From Cliona cf. orientalis (Eukaryota > Porifera > Demospongiae > Clionaida > Clionaidae), in NCBI GenBank assembly GCA_963930775.1, contig OZ005705.1, forward strand, positions 1,550,001-1,614,000: 64,000 nt of DNA, in the 5' to 3' direction. Within the stretch, counting starts at the first letter, position 1; each line of letters starts with the position of its first letter. This document shows, in pieces, positions 46,964-60,500 of the stretch. The translations under genes were made by a program, and so were the position numbers. The notes below the pieces were generated by a model. That model saw nothing but the letters and a program-made list of their open reading frames with translations. It was not told the origin of the DNA and searched no databases.

Positions 46964-49900
46964 ATGGCAACAACCAGTGGTCTAGAGCAGCTGGCGGAAG
47001 AGAAAGAGCAGGAGCTGCTTTTGATTAGACAACAGCAGGCACAGGCTGTGCAGGAGACACTCAAAGGTCAGCTTTATCAAAAAATGTCCTATGTGACACT
47101 GAAAATTCGAAGTTGTCTCAAATATAATATTTGAGTCTGCCAAACAAGTGCACCATAATATTATAACATGTCTTGATATAAATTAATAATTACGTATACC
47201 AGCTTTCCAAATTCCATATCTACAAGAGAGATTCTGCTAATTTATAGATTTAATATTCCTTCTTCAGGTGTGCAGAATGAGTTGGTGTTGGAGCGTCAGC
47301 GTCTCTCCCAGCTCCAGGCTGACTTTGACTACAACCTCGGCCTCCTCTCTCAGCGAGACGACGAGCTGGCCCACTACGAAAAGGCATTCGCTGAGTTGAA
47401 GAGGGTCATCAATAATCTACTAGCGGAGAACAGCGAACTCAAGGTGAGTGATGTATGTGTGTGTGCATAGTTCCCTTGGTGTTCATATGTGTGTTTGTTG
47501 GTAGTTGCCTAGCAACCAAAGTATTTATAGGCAATTTGCTGGCGGGTGGGTCATCATAAAGTAGGCCAATGATGAACAGAGGTCAACTACCAACAAAATA
47601 GTTATGCATCTCATGCACCCCAATTGCTGTCAGATAACTATTATGTGTGTGTTGTGTGAGTGTGTAATCTGCTTGGACTGAAGGATCCCATAAATCTCTT
47701 TAGGTGCGTATGGACGGTTTGCATACTGAGCTGGAGCAGAGCAGGCAGTCCCAACAGCAGCTAAAGGCACACTATGTCAAGAGAGTCGAAGAGCTTCACA
47801 CTCAAACTGAGGCATACAGACATGCCACTCAGAGTGAGGTAGAAAGAGAACGTGGCAAACTTGAGGAGCTGCAGAGACAACTGGAGCAGCGTCTCCTTGA
47901 AGTAGAAGGCGACATCCAATGTCAAAGAAATCACATCTCAGCTGAATTTGATCAACTCTCAAGGCAAAGAGAACATGAACACCAGATAAAAGTCTCTGAG
48001 CTAAATTCTCAGCTCCTCTCGAAAGAGGGTCAAGTGAAGCAGCTAGAGAGAGAGATAAAGATGGCACAGACTGCCAGGGCCTCGAGTGAAGAGCAGGCTA
48101 GGGGGAAAGAGAGTGAGGTGGCTAGGATGGAGAGAGAGATGAGAGAGCTAGAGTGGAAGATGGAGGACACCAGTAGCTGCCTGGAGAGCAGAGTGGCTGA
48201 GCTACAGGCACAGCTGGAACAAACACAGGCCATGGCCAGAGCTCACCAAGAAGACTTTCAAAAGAGGTACGCCACATATCGTGCACTTTGATTGTTCACT
48301 TACTCCAAATATCTCCTTCAAAATATTATAGTATTCTTGTCAATATTTTACAGGCATGATGAGCTAGATCGTAAGGTGAGAGAGAAAGAAGCCTGCATCA
48401 AGGCAGCTAGAGAGGTGAGTGCAGGAATACGTATGTGCATATATTACATCTTAGCAATGGTAGGTATAGTACATGTACATGTACAGTGTACATTCAGCAT
48501 TAAGAGTGTATTCCTGTATTTGTTGGTGTGTAGGCTCATAATAAGAGAGAGGGAGAGCTGGAGCTGCTGGTGACTGAGCTGAGAGCTCAGCTGGAGGGAA
48601 GGGAGTCAGAGATGAGGAGAGAGATTTGGGAGCACGAAGACACTCTCAAGGAGAAGGAACTCCAGATTCAAAGGTAATAAAATAAACACACATACATGTA
48701 ACACCAACAGCTTGAACGTGTTACTGCACTAACATAGGATCGTCCCCTAGTCCCTTTCCAGCTTTTCAATGTTGAACGCTGAAAATCTGGGAAGGGCCTG
48801 GGGACAAGGCTACACTAAGAGACAGCGGATGTTTGCCCATGACACTACGGTATAATCTGCTATGTGATTATGTGTCCATTACATCTGTATTCCCTCGTAT
48901 AGGTGTCGGGAGGATTTGGCTAGCTGTCAATCGTCACATGACGATCGAATCCGTGGTATGTCCCAGGAGCTGGTGGCCAGAGATCTGAAGCTACAGACAC
49001 TCGAGGACATGTGTGACAAACTCAGAGATGATGTGAGAAAGAGAGACTCAGATATTGAACGGTAAGATTGCTTTTGAATATGGACAGCCCTACTCCATAA
49101 AGTGGTCTTTCATGATCAAGCTTCTAGCGAGGCTTCTAGCCACATCTTGCATCCATTCTGAACTATGAAATTTTCCTGGAGAAAATTTCACAGCCATACT
49201 GAGACTCGCTAGAGACTACTATTCTCTACAGAAGTTTATCCTGTTTGTATAAATATGAACTATATCCAACTATAAGCCCTTGATGTGACTTAATAACATT
49301 CCCTAGCTTTAAGCAAGAGGTGAGTGCTGGTCTTGAGAGAGAGAAGAGCCTGGAGCAGAGTAAGGCCCAGCTTCAGTTGGACTGGGAGGGAAGGATGGAG
49401 GAGGTGGAGAGAAAGGCTTACGGCAAACACCAGGACATCATACAACAGCTAACCCAGGCAAAGGACAAGGTGGGCAGATTGAGTGTAAATCCTGTATGGA
49501 TAGAACAATGCAATCTTATATTCAGGCCATGCTTAACTGTACTGATGAGGCATAGCTACACAATAGCCTAGCCTTTGGGTACACTTATCAGAAATATAAC
49601 TTTGACACCCTCATAGTTATCCTTGGAGTGTGAAGAGCTGAGATCTGCTCTGGAGGAGAGAAGTGGTGTACTGACAGCTACCCAGCAAGAGAGAGACATA
49701 GCCATAGCAACACTCAACAAACACGGTCTGGCCAGTCAGGTGACTGATCATGTGACAGATCACATGACTCAGCTACAACACCTGAGACAGCAGAATGAGG
49801 AGCTGCACACAGTGATCAGACAGATGAGACAAGAAATAGAACAACTGGCCGAAACTTCCAACGGCAGCAAACCTCACCCCATTCCCAGCCAAGAAGACAG

Positions 49901-51333
49901 AAGCATGTTACCGACAGCCGGCTACATCCAATACATGGAGAATGAACTCATTAAGATAAAATCCGAGAACAGGCAACTTTTGGAGAGGATACAACAAGCT
50001 CCGCCCACTGGTAAGCCTCCCACACCCTTGTTAGCCTCACCAGGACGAGGAGGGGGGAGTAGTCCTGGTTCCCCTCGTACCGCTGGTGCAGGTGCCAGCT
50101 CAGCAGGAGAGAGAAGACAGCACCGGGGTCACCTGATAGCTCTCAGTGACACGATAGCCGGTCTTCAGAGAGAGAAGGGGGCACTGGAGTTGGCCGTGGT
50201 GCAGTTGAGGGGTAAGGTGGAGGAGCTCGAGACAAGCCTCAGCAGGGAACAGGAACAGGTGGGTGGGAGTGTACATGTAGCACTAGAAACCCTCATGTTA
50301 CGTTTGTAGATCAATAATTTTTATTACGCATACATGTTTTACTCAACTTGAAGCCAAAATTAGTGCTTATGTTTTTGATTGAAAGCATTATGTTGCACCA
50401 CTGTCTCACTTTATCCTTAATTTTGTACAGTACATGTTATCTCTTGTAAAGTGTGGTATACGTGTATCTATCTTGCAGGTGTACTTGTTGAAGGCCTGCC
50501 AGGTGCCACAGTCTAAGCTCCACCTCAAACTGCTCCAAGCCACCAAGGTCATCATCGCTCTTGTCAAGGAAAAGAAACAACTAACTGCTCAGCTAAAGGA
50601 AGTCTCAGCTAGCCTTGATAGGAGGAAGACCCCTCCAATTAGCAAGCCATCTTCCTCTGCTGCTGCTGTACAGCAGAGAGTGCAGCAGTGTGATAAATGC
50701 ATTCAGACTGCAAGAGACAGTCCACGTAATCATGTTCAGTGGACGTCTCAGAAATCATTGGAATCAAGTATATATCAGGGATCTAGAATGGGTCAACCAG
50801 ACTCTAAAGCTACTCCTCCTAGCTTGAGAAATAAACCGAAAGTGACTCCACTGAGTCCTAAAAATGCAATCCATGATCACCAAACTCATCATTCTATTCA
50901 CAAACCATCTGGCCATATTCAGTCGCAGCAGAATGAACAGCAGCTGGACGTCGATGTGTCTCTAACTTCTCTCAAATTCACGGACTCTTCTCTCGGTGAA
51001 TCCTCACTGCACCAAGTACTGCAGATGGTGGAGAGGGAGTTGTCATCATCGGATAACGATAGGGACGTACCCACGGCCGGTACCGTGAGACACTCCACAC
51101 CAGAGCCACCTGCCGATCATCAGCCATCACCACCACCACCACAACTACAAGAATTTTGTAAAGATAATGATGGTAGGTCGCTAGAGCTTGTGGGGAGTAA
51201 GGTGGTACCACGTGTACACACGCAATCAAAGAAGAATAGACAACCGCGGACAATGACACTGACTAGTAGGTCTAGAACACAGAATAGAGGTACGGTCCAA
51301 CCTAGGGTACGCAATTATAACATCAGAGACTAA
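46964..51333 (+). CDS. CCDC57-like coiled-coil protein
   Basis: Exons 46964-47066, 47268-47443, 47704-48266, 48354-48414, 48534-48673, 48903-49061, 49307-49469, 49617-50258, 50479-51333. Almost the whole protein up to about residue 800 is heptad-rich coiled coil with alternating Glu/Arg/Gln/Leu. The second exon has LQADFDYNLGLLSQRDDELA, which matches the conserved N-terminal block of CCDC57 (a centrosome/ciliary-base protein linked to CEP63 and microtubule nucleation). A second conserved-looking block is LLQATKVIIALVKEKKQL at the start of the last exon. The C-terminus is a low-complexity Ser/Pro/His tail. The frame is consistent across all junctions. The name is based on the N-terminal block only; another centrosomal coiled-coil family is possible. 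Confidence 0.72.
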
Positions 51334-51536
51334 GTATTGTCAATTTTTGTTACATACCATACATAAATAATATCTATAAAGAGAAAGATAATTAACACAA
51401 ATGAACTCAACAAGACTCAAAATGTCCATCATAATAATGTGTTTGCTGCATAGAGTGATATCAACAAAAATTCAATAGGCTTGAGGTTGGACGATAATAT
51501 ATAAAATAAAAATCTTAGTGTGTGTCGCTATTAATT
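51334..51536. other. Convergent 3' spacer between CCDC57-like and OCRL/INPP5B genes
   Basis: A/T-rich, 203 bp, must contain both 3' ends; AATAAA occurs at 51505-51510. Nothing else seen. Confidence 0.5.
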
Positions 51537-54500
51537 TTAGTTGTAGGGCTTTGTTAAGTCATTGACCAAAAACTGATAAATGAAGGTTGCCTTTTTCCTG
51601 TTCATGGCGTTAATGCTGCGCTTGTTTCGACTCTTGCGCTCCTCAAGGGGAGTCTTCAGCATAACCTCACCAAAGATAGTAGCTACGGAAGAAAGAGGGA
51701 AAAACAGTTCAAGCCCTAATTCTTACCGACAAGCCTGCATGGAACTGAACATTAACTTTGCCCGCTCTTGAGAAATATCCAGAAATACAAACTGACGAGG
51801 CTCAAGGCACTAACACTAAAGTAGTATTATACTCACCTAGCACTTTTGAGTCAAGTCCGTTTGCTTCTGAGAATTTGAGTAGATGTTTCATGAAGGTTAT
51901 CAAGAAGACAAACGTTCTCCTGTGGACCTTGGGCATCTGGGTCAGTACCTGTGCAAACATGAAGATAGTATCACAATAACAATAATTGTTAGTTCAGTGT
52001 GGCTAGCATGAGCCTTGTGTCAAGATTTTGGGGAAAGCAAGGGATGAAATGCTTTCAGTGTAAAATTAGTTATAATAGGAACATAATCACATGACAATAT
52101 CAAAAGTACTATCACAGTCTTGTCCAAAAAAAAAAGCAAACTAGAAACAAAGCTCAAAATAACACCAGGAGCATCATGATAAACACCATTACACACCTGT
52201 TTGCAGAGAGTGGTATTGTTGTAGCACTCCATACACCTCTGATGGAGGGCAAAGGGCACCACGGGGTCGGCCAGGGCAGCGAGGAAGGTGAGCAGAGCAC
52301 TGGCCACTGAGTAGGTGGAGCCTGGGAGCTCTCGCCCACCAGTGTCAAGCATGTTCATGATGTCCTCGATCTCAGAAGTACGACCACCATCGGAGAATAG
52401 ACCCTCCTACATGTATGTAGTGTTTGGTGTGTGTGTACCAGTATGAGGGGTGTAGATCCTAAGCTGTGATGAGCTATATGCACATCAGAAGTAGATAAGG
52501 GTCTGGTTATACATGTACATGTACGTAGCCTCATACCCAGGCCCTTTGGGTACGAGGCTAGGCTATACGCTACTTGTAATACCCAGAGGTGTATGAGAAA
52601 AGCATAATATGCAGACAAGCTCAAGGATGAGAATACACAATCGTAGTACTCCACCATTTTTGGAGTGAATTACATACTGTATAACTGATCACAAGGACTA
52701 TGCTTCCTGTTTGTGAGCAAGCTGTGAGCAAGCTGTGGTCAGTTGCCTACCTCCTGAGCTCCTTTTCTCTTGATGAAGTCAACCATGGTGAAGAGCTCCT
52801 TTGGGATGTCAAGAGGAGGTGGAGTTTGCTCCAAGGAAATCTCCTGGATGGACCCAGCCGGAGGGGGAAGGGGACATTGCTCCCACGATGAACTCTAATT
52901 ATGCAATAAACAAGAAAAATCATGATCTATCCAAGTAGGTACCAAACAGCAAAAGATCCCAAAACTATAACACACGTCCATGTACAATACAAAATGCACA
53001 ATATAATAGTATCTAACAGGAATCAGTACATACCAGGTCAACGAGCTGTGCGACGGGTACCTCCCTGATGTAGGTGTGGAGGTGGACCAGCGTCTCGAGG
53101 GAGGAGCCAAAGCAAGAGGGAAGGTAGTTGCCAGACACGGTGATGAAGAAGTCCTTCCCCTTCTCCAGATGGAGGACTAAGATGTCCTCGAGGAGGTCAT
53201 GGCCGTTGTTGAGGGCTGGAGCAGTGTCCTCATCCACATTCACTGTCAGCGTCATCACAGCATCCTCCACTGAATAACAATGGCATGGAAATATTGAATA
53301 TAATTATATGATTGTACATCCACCATCCCAGTGCCCACTCAATCTAAGCAGTGCAAAAAGGCAGAGCCACTTAGTTTGGTGCTTAGCCTTGAGAACTACA
53401 TGTAGGGTGGCGTAGTGGATTCTTTTTGATTATTATGTACACTTAATACATGTAGCTAGTATGATAATGACTATGCACTGTTTAGGCAATCATGCACATA
53501 TGTTCAGCCAGCTCACTATGGCTATAGGTACAATGTACGTGTATCCTCAATGTCCAACTTACAAGGCTGGATGACCGCTGACACCGGTTTGACCTCCAAC
53601 CAAGGCTTGCAAATGTTCTTTTCATCAAGCTTAGGGATGAATGAGATGTGGACCGGCCTGCGCCCAGTGTTGGTCACAACCAATCTCTGTTCATGCGGAA
53701 TCATGAACCGAACATTCCGGAACTGAAACTGTGGGAGGGAGGGAAAGGGAGAGAGAGAGAGGGAGGGATTGATTTATAAACAAGAAGTAATAATACAGTC
53801 TTTGCTAGTTGTACCCACCTCTGTCTTATTGAGGTCGACTTGAGGTAGTGTGTCATTCTCCAGTTTGTCCAGCCTCCAAGTGATCTCTTCCAGCACCTCC
53901 TTCTCTTTCTTTGCATCAACCACACGCACCTAAAGAAATCAAATAATAGATATACACTACATACATGTTGACAGCTTTGTACAGCACAGATGGTACAAAA
54001 TTAATATTCTATTATGCATACTACAATAATGCAGTATAGCGTAATTGCCACAAATATTTGTCGTGACTTTTTATCACACAAAATGACATAAATCTACATG
54101 TACAAGGACAGAGACAATGGAGATTGACTTACGCTTGCATCAAAGAGGGCGCTGACTGGTTTGTGGTCGCTGATGGTGAGTGCCGGATGGCTGCCGTAGG
54201 TCCTCTGGTTGATCTTAGCTCCCCGGTGGAGGATTCTGTCACACCACGCAGGGGGACGATGCTTCTCACTGAAAAAAATATCAAAACATTTAATATTTAC
54301 ATTATTATAGGTACCATTGTATATGGATTACCAATGCTGATCATGTCAAACACATTGCATAGGAAACCATGGCAAAAATGGTTATTATACTCAATCAAGG
54401 GACTAGTAGCCGAAGTAGAGGATACTGTAGCAAATGGCTAATTTGGCTAGCGCTAGGGGGAACCCCATTATTATTATACCGTATTTCTTCTAAAAATTCG

Positions 54501-57500
54501 GCATGAAAATAATAATATTGCTTTAGCTTTACCGAATTTTTAGAGGTTAATATTCAACATTCTGTCTGCGTGTGCATTCTATTCCCGTTTATAGCATATA
54601 CGCGTGACGACCTTTGCCGAAAATTAGAAATCATTTGGTAAAGGGTGCCGAAAATTGGAAGGGCTGAATTTTTAGAAGAAATACGGTACTCATAATCATT
54701 TTACATGTAATTATACGTTGTATACCTGGAGTCCCAGTCATTTGTTCCAGGGTCATACTTGTAAGTTGGTTTGAAGTCGATGGGCATCTCGATGAAGTCC
54801 CAGAACACATTGCCTCTCTTCATCTCGTTGAGCAGCTGGTCGTGCTTGAGCAGGGTCTGGATCTGAAAGCTGTCAGCGTGAGCCTTGATCACCTCAAAGG
54901 TCATCTCATGGGACGTCTGGACACGGTAGTTCAGGTCACCAATCCAGAAGATCATGCTACATGAATTACATCACAGTGACATCATTAGATTTAGTGCACA
55001 TACATGTACGTATACTCCTAGAATTTATTGCATACAGATGGTATCATGCATGGCTTACTCATGTTGAGAAATATCATAGGAATATTCAGCAGTGGCAAAC
55101 TGTAGCTTGTCCATCAAAATCTTGAACTCCTAAAAAATATGTAATATTGGGTAAAGGGTCGTCATCACCCAAACACTACCATGCATACAGCATATTGTGT
55201 GCTTACCCCATTCCTCTTCTCCACCTCCTCCATGTGAGCTGAGAAGTGAGTGTTGACGAAACAGAACGAAGAATGGAAGACATTGAAGTGGATGCCAACT
55301 CCGCCCTTGTTGCCCTGCAAACACGAGGGGGAGAGTACAAAGGTCAAAAATCGCACAACTGCGCGGACATTCAAGCAAGTATCGCATCTCATTAACCATT
55401 TGCTTTTTGTCATGTGACAATCATGTAGCCTAATTGAGTACAGGTGTGTCTGTTTTTGAGCTATGGGCTCTGTAACTGTACAGGTGTCCATGACTCTTAA
55501 ATTGCACGGTACATACAATGTACAGCAGAGTGGTTGTGCCAAACTGCATAGAGAGTCACCAATATCATTATAGTCATCAAGACCCAAAAAGGGTAGGTAT
55601 TGACGCTTGAATTTCAGTGTAAATACTGACGAATCAGTATGCTTGGAGGCTATGCTACCAGGCACCCTTACTATAGCGACCAAGAGGGCTGGCTGGCTTC
55701 AAGACTACACACACTCCAATGCCATCACACATGTGTACATATTTAGACTACACTGCAGCATATTTCAATCACCCTGAGTGAACAGTGACTAACCATTATT
55801 CCATGAAGCCCGGTGGCAATGAAGTCACTCTCCACATCAGAGACATTCATGTAGAGCTCCTGTTTGATGTAGACCAGTAGCATGATCCCAACCAGACGAT
55901 GGTAGCCAATCTACATACAATGTATGTGTGGGTGTGTGTATACGTGAGTGAGTACATCACTCTTTAGTTTGTGTGTGCATGTGCAATGTACTCTTGGCAT
56001 GTCCAGGTACTTGTATGTTTAAAAGTGTGTGTGTGAGTGCGTGTGTGCATGTGGGTAGTGTGCATGTGTGTGTGTGTGTGCACTACTTTGTGTTGTGTAC
56101 AAAATACCAAGCATCATGCTTTTGGCCAGCTTTGTCCCTCAAAACTTGGAAAGTCCATTTAAGCACATCCATCTATCGCATCCACACTATACACAATCAC
56201 CCTCCCCTCCCTCCCTCCCCACTAGCTATGGACTGACTGACATACCATGATGTAGCTGCCAGCCTTCCTGAGTGTGGTTGTGACACAGTGAATCCATGGC
56301 TCCTCCCTCGTCGACTCATTGCTTATCAAACACTGAGCACTCAGGTCCAGCTCTTGAAATCTGAGTGCATAAATTCAGCACTAATTTTGGCAACACGACG
56401 AAACGAGTATCATCAATACTCACATGTTATAGGAAGAGTCAATATGGGTACATATATTGAACGTACAGCTAACCAGCTAAACATACTCATAACTGTACTA
56501 GTACATATACATATACATGTAGGTATAGTAGTCACATGGGATGCATGATCAATGCACCACAACTACATGTACATGTAATGTATACGTGACATTGTGTTTA
56601 TGCATGCTCCCCTTTTACTACCAGGCTGCTCTATGATCATCTTCGCTCATCCCATGCCCCAATATAAAAACTTTGGTTGCTAGGCAATCACTAATCGTCA
56701 TACAGTGTTCATGTGCTCTCTAAATTGTGTATCAAATGCAATATCCAGAACATAAACTTTACTAATAGCAATCATAAATCGCCCCCTGTGTGTACGCTTC
56801 TCAGCCATAAACAGTTTAATAACGGATATTCAGGATTCAAGCATTGTATTACAACACACACTGATCCAGCGGTCTCCCCAGCATACACAAACATAATACA
56901 GTAGAACCTCATAATAACGAAAAATAGAGAGGCTTTTTTCCCACACACTGGGATGGATATCAATCACATCACCTCCTGAAATAAGGACGTCTCCTTTAAT
57001 CAATCAAGACGCTTCTAAGGCTTTCCACTATCGATAGATAATCTATCCACCACGTGCACTATTATATTATGTCAAAGAAATGCTGCTACATCTATTCATG
57101 ACAATTTTGCCTCACCCTACGGCATAGATATCTGGAGGAGGGCTGTGCTTCTCTCCGTCCTTGACTTGGTACTCCAGGAGCCAGGCATCGAGGTCGGCAG
57201 GAGGCATACGACCATTCACATTCCACGTTCCACAGAACACTCTAAAACATCAAAGATACACAAAAATACATTTTTAATCATATTATTGTTAATTAGTGCC
57301 CTGATTACCACTGGAGCATATCCAGTTTTAAAAGAACAAGTTTTACTTACAATAGATGAGGACACATACATGTAAGTATGTATCATGTAGCATAATATTA
57401 CGCAGTACATGCATGTATAATTTTTATTGGAGTGGCCACAATCGCTGACAACTCTACCGCATGTTCAACATAGCAAGACACGAGAATACTTAACTACTGA

Positions 57501-60500
57501 GAATCTGAGGAATTTCAGACGAAAACACACCACTCTACATCAATGTACACAACTGGGCTACTCGCTATCCCCATACTACATGTGTATACCCATAGATTAA
57601 GATATGCACCAGATACAAGTTTACACTACACAGCATACATAGTCTTAGATACTGTAACAATATCCTCCACACACATGTACAACTGCGAGGATACCATAAA
57701 GAACGCCATCATATAGTGCAGTCACGTACAGGTGTACATGGACACACAAGGCGTTTGTAAACTATAGTATACCATAGCTATACATGTAGGTAGAGCAAAG
57801 CAGTCTCAACGTTAAGTACTATTTTTGTTCACTACCCTACTTTTAGAGATGTTTAGTACCGTACCTGAGTTGCTTGGGGTTACAGAACTCCTCCTCCCTG
57901 TGCCTGAGCTCTGCCTGCATGATGCTCTCCCTGGCGGACTCCCCCGGCAGAGCTATCGGAACTCCCGGCCGATATCTGCTCACCCATTTACTCTTCTTGC
58001 CTTTTGTCGTACCGAATGAAGACAGAGTCGGTATCCTACTCCCAGCCCTCCTTCTCCCTCCTCGCTCCGTTCCTCGAGAGCTCCCTGATGATGATGATGA
58101 TGTCGAGGAGATCCGCTGACTAGCACTCATCTCTGGGTTTCTCATCCCAGCTTTGCTGGTTTGAGGTTTTCCAGAGCCGGAGAGCGAATTGAAATCTAGT
58201 CTTGTCGAGAAATTGCTATCGAGGCTGCCCTGTTTGAGCACTTTGCGAAGCTGAGTGGGAGAGTTGTCTGTACTCCGTGAGCGCCGACTTTTGTAGTCGA
58301 GTGGATCGTTGACGCCTTCTTGAGAGCCACTGCTGCCTCGTCCCGGGCTCTCCAGTCCGCCATTGATGTGCCTATCAGGGATTAATACAGGATCAATAGG
58401 TGGTTCTCCAGGAGCGGGGATCTTCCATTACTTTGGTGCTATTTTCTATGAAAGCTCAGTAGGTTCATCTTCTACTACCAATCCCAAACCTAAGGGTAAC
58501 CATCCCATTACCTGCTCAGGCAAACGTATGTACACTCGTAGACTTCAGAAATCTTAGGCTGCTTTTAAATTAGCATGTAACACTTAAAATGGGCTTGAGG
58601 ATGAGGCTAATGGGGAAATCCCTGTGTTTCCCATCCTCTAATTAAAATAAATCCCTACCTGTGATTATCTCCATCCACCATGCAGTGTCTACTGTCAGCC
58701 GTGCTCGAGAGGAGATCTTCTTCTGATCTCGTAACAAGAGGTTCAACTTCGCCGAGCGTTCGAAGTGGCTGGTACTCTTTCTTGAGCTTGGACAGATTGG
58801 TCTCGGAGGTGCAGTGTCTTATGTCGTGAGGGGGTCGGCCGTTTGCCTGAGGTAGCAATTCAGGGCCACTTGGGGAGTGAGGGAGAGGAACAAAAGAATC
58901 ATCAAACGGATTCACGTTGGTAAAATCGCCCGACACACGAAAGGGGTTGGACAACCGACGGTGGGAGAGAGTGGGACTAGAATCAGGAGTTGCCTCAGTA
59001 ACGGACAGTTCGACAATTTTTGGTGCCCGGAGTACACACAAGTCGTTATCGTTGGAATTGGGAACCGGAATGGGATTAGAGGGTTCCCTCGGCCTGGAAG
59101 GTGGGGCCGGCTGGGGTTGCTGGCTAGTACTGGTCTCATCTGACTTGGATGATGTGGAGCGCAGTGGATCAAAGTCATCCAAAAGACTTTCACATCCTGC
59201 ATATTATGAAAGTGGTGTGTGTGTGTGTACGTGTGTGTGTGTGTGTGCGTGCAGGATTACGCTATGAAACTAAAAACATGATTGCCTAACCACAAATCAA
59301 AGTCACGTTACAATTAATATCCTGTAGCTATAATAATGACTGGCACACTAAAATTATCAGTCAAACGATTATTCCTAAGAATCTCAAAGGGATTTTAATT
59401 ATTAGATTATTTGCATAAATTTTGTTAGAGCAATTGACTACAAATCACAAAACACAAAAGCAGAACCAACCAGGCATAATATTATGTATTTACATTGATA
59501 TACTGTACCCATCCTGGGGAACGTACATGTAATTACATGTATGTGTATCTATACACTAGCCAAATTAGTCATTTTCTACCATAATCCTTCACTCTTTGAT
59601 AACATTATTTCCGTAAGTTTCAGGAGCCCCTGAAGACTCACTGGCAATTTCCGTTTTTCCATCAGAGTTTGGTGTAATGATGTGACTCCATGGCCAGGTT
59701 TCGGGAAATCCCGTCCGTAACTCTCCCCTCTGTGCACCCAGGTCAATGAGGTGACCGGAATGGTTCTCACTGCTGGGCTGAGGCTTGGCAAACCGGTCCC
59801 AACCAGTTCTACAGTTCTCATATCCCTGAAGCCACTGGAAGGCTGTCGACGAATCAGCAGCAGAAGATTGATCTGTGATAAGGAAGGGAAGGAGGGAGGG
59901 TGGAGAGAGAGAGAGGGAGGGAGAGAGAGAGAGAGAGAAAAAGAAAGAAGGAGAGAGATGGGGGAGGGAGGGAGAGAGATAGAAGAGAGAGAGAGAGAAA
60001 GAGAGAAAGAGAGAGAGAGAGGAGGGAGAGAGAAGGAGATAGAAGAGAGAGAGAGGGAGGGGGAATGGGATAGAGTTAGTCAAGGGGAAAGTTATTCCAT
60101 TGTTACTCCTTATAGGTCGTGTGAGAAACTCGAGCTAAGGCAGACCGTGGGAGGTTAATTAATTAGCTCCAAAAGGCTCGGCCACTTGGAGGGAAAACAC
60201 TTGGACCACTTATAGTACTACAGTGCCCCCGAATCAGGGTAGACCAAACCATACCACTTACTCAGCTGGTAGAGGGCCTTGCTGAGCTGTGTGATGAATA
60301 CAGCTGTCTGTGCATCACAGGGCAGCTGCAGTACTAGCGAGGAGCCCTGACCGTTGTCCACCAGAACCTGGCAGTTCAGACCCTGGTTACCTGAAAACAC
60401 GGAAAAATAAAAAACAAAAACAAGACATGCTCTGTCACTGTTGTTTTCCTCTTACAAGTTGAGCATGCATTTACATAGAGTTTGTTCCATCCACCAATAC

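Noticed and set aside
59589-60083. Minus-strand ORF rich in Ser-Pro-Leu-Phe
   Set aside because: Its first half is translation of the CT-rich intron tract; only the part from 59872 downward is OCRL/INPP5B exon.
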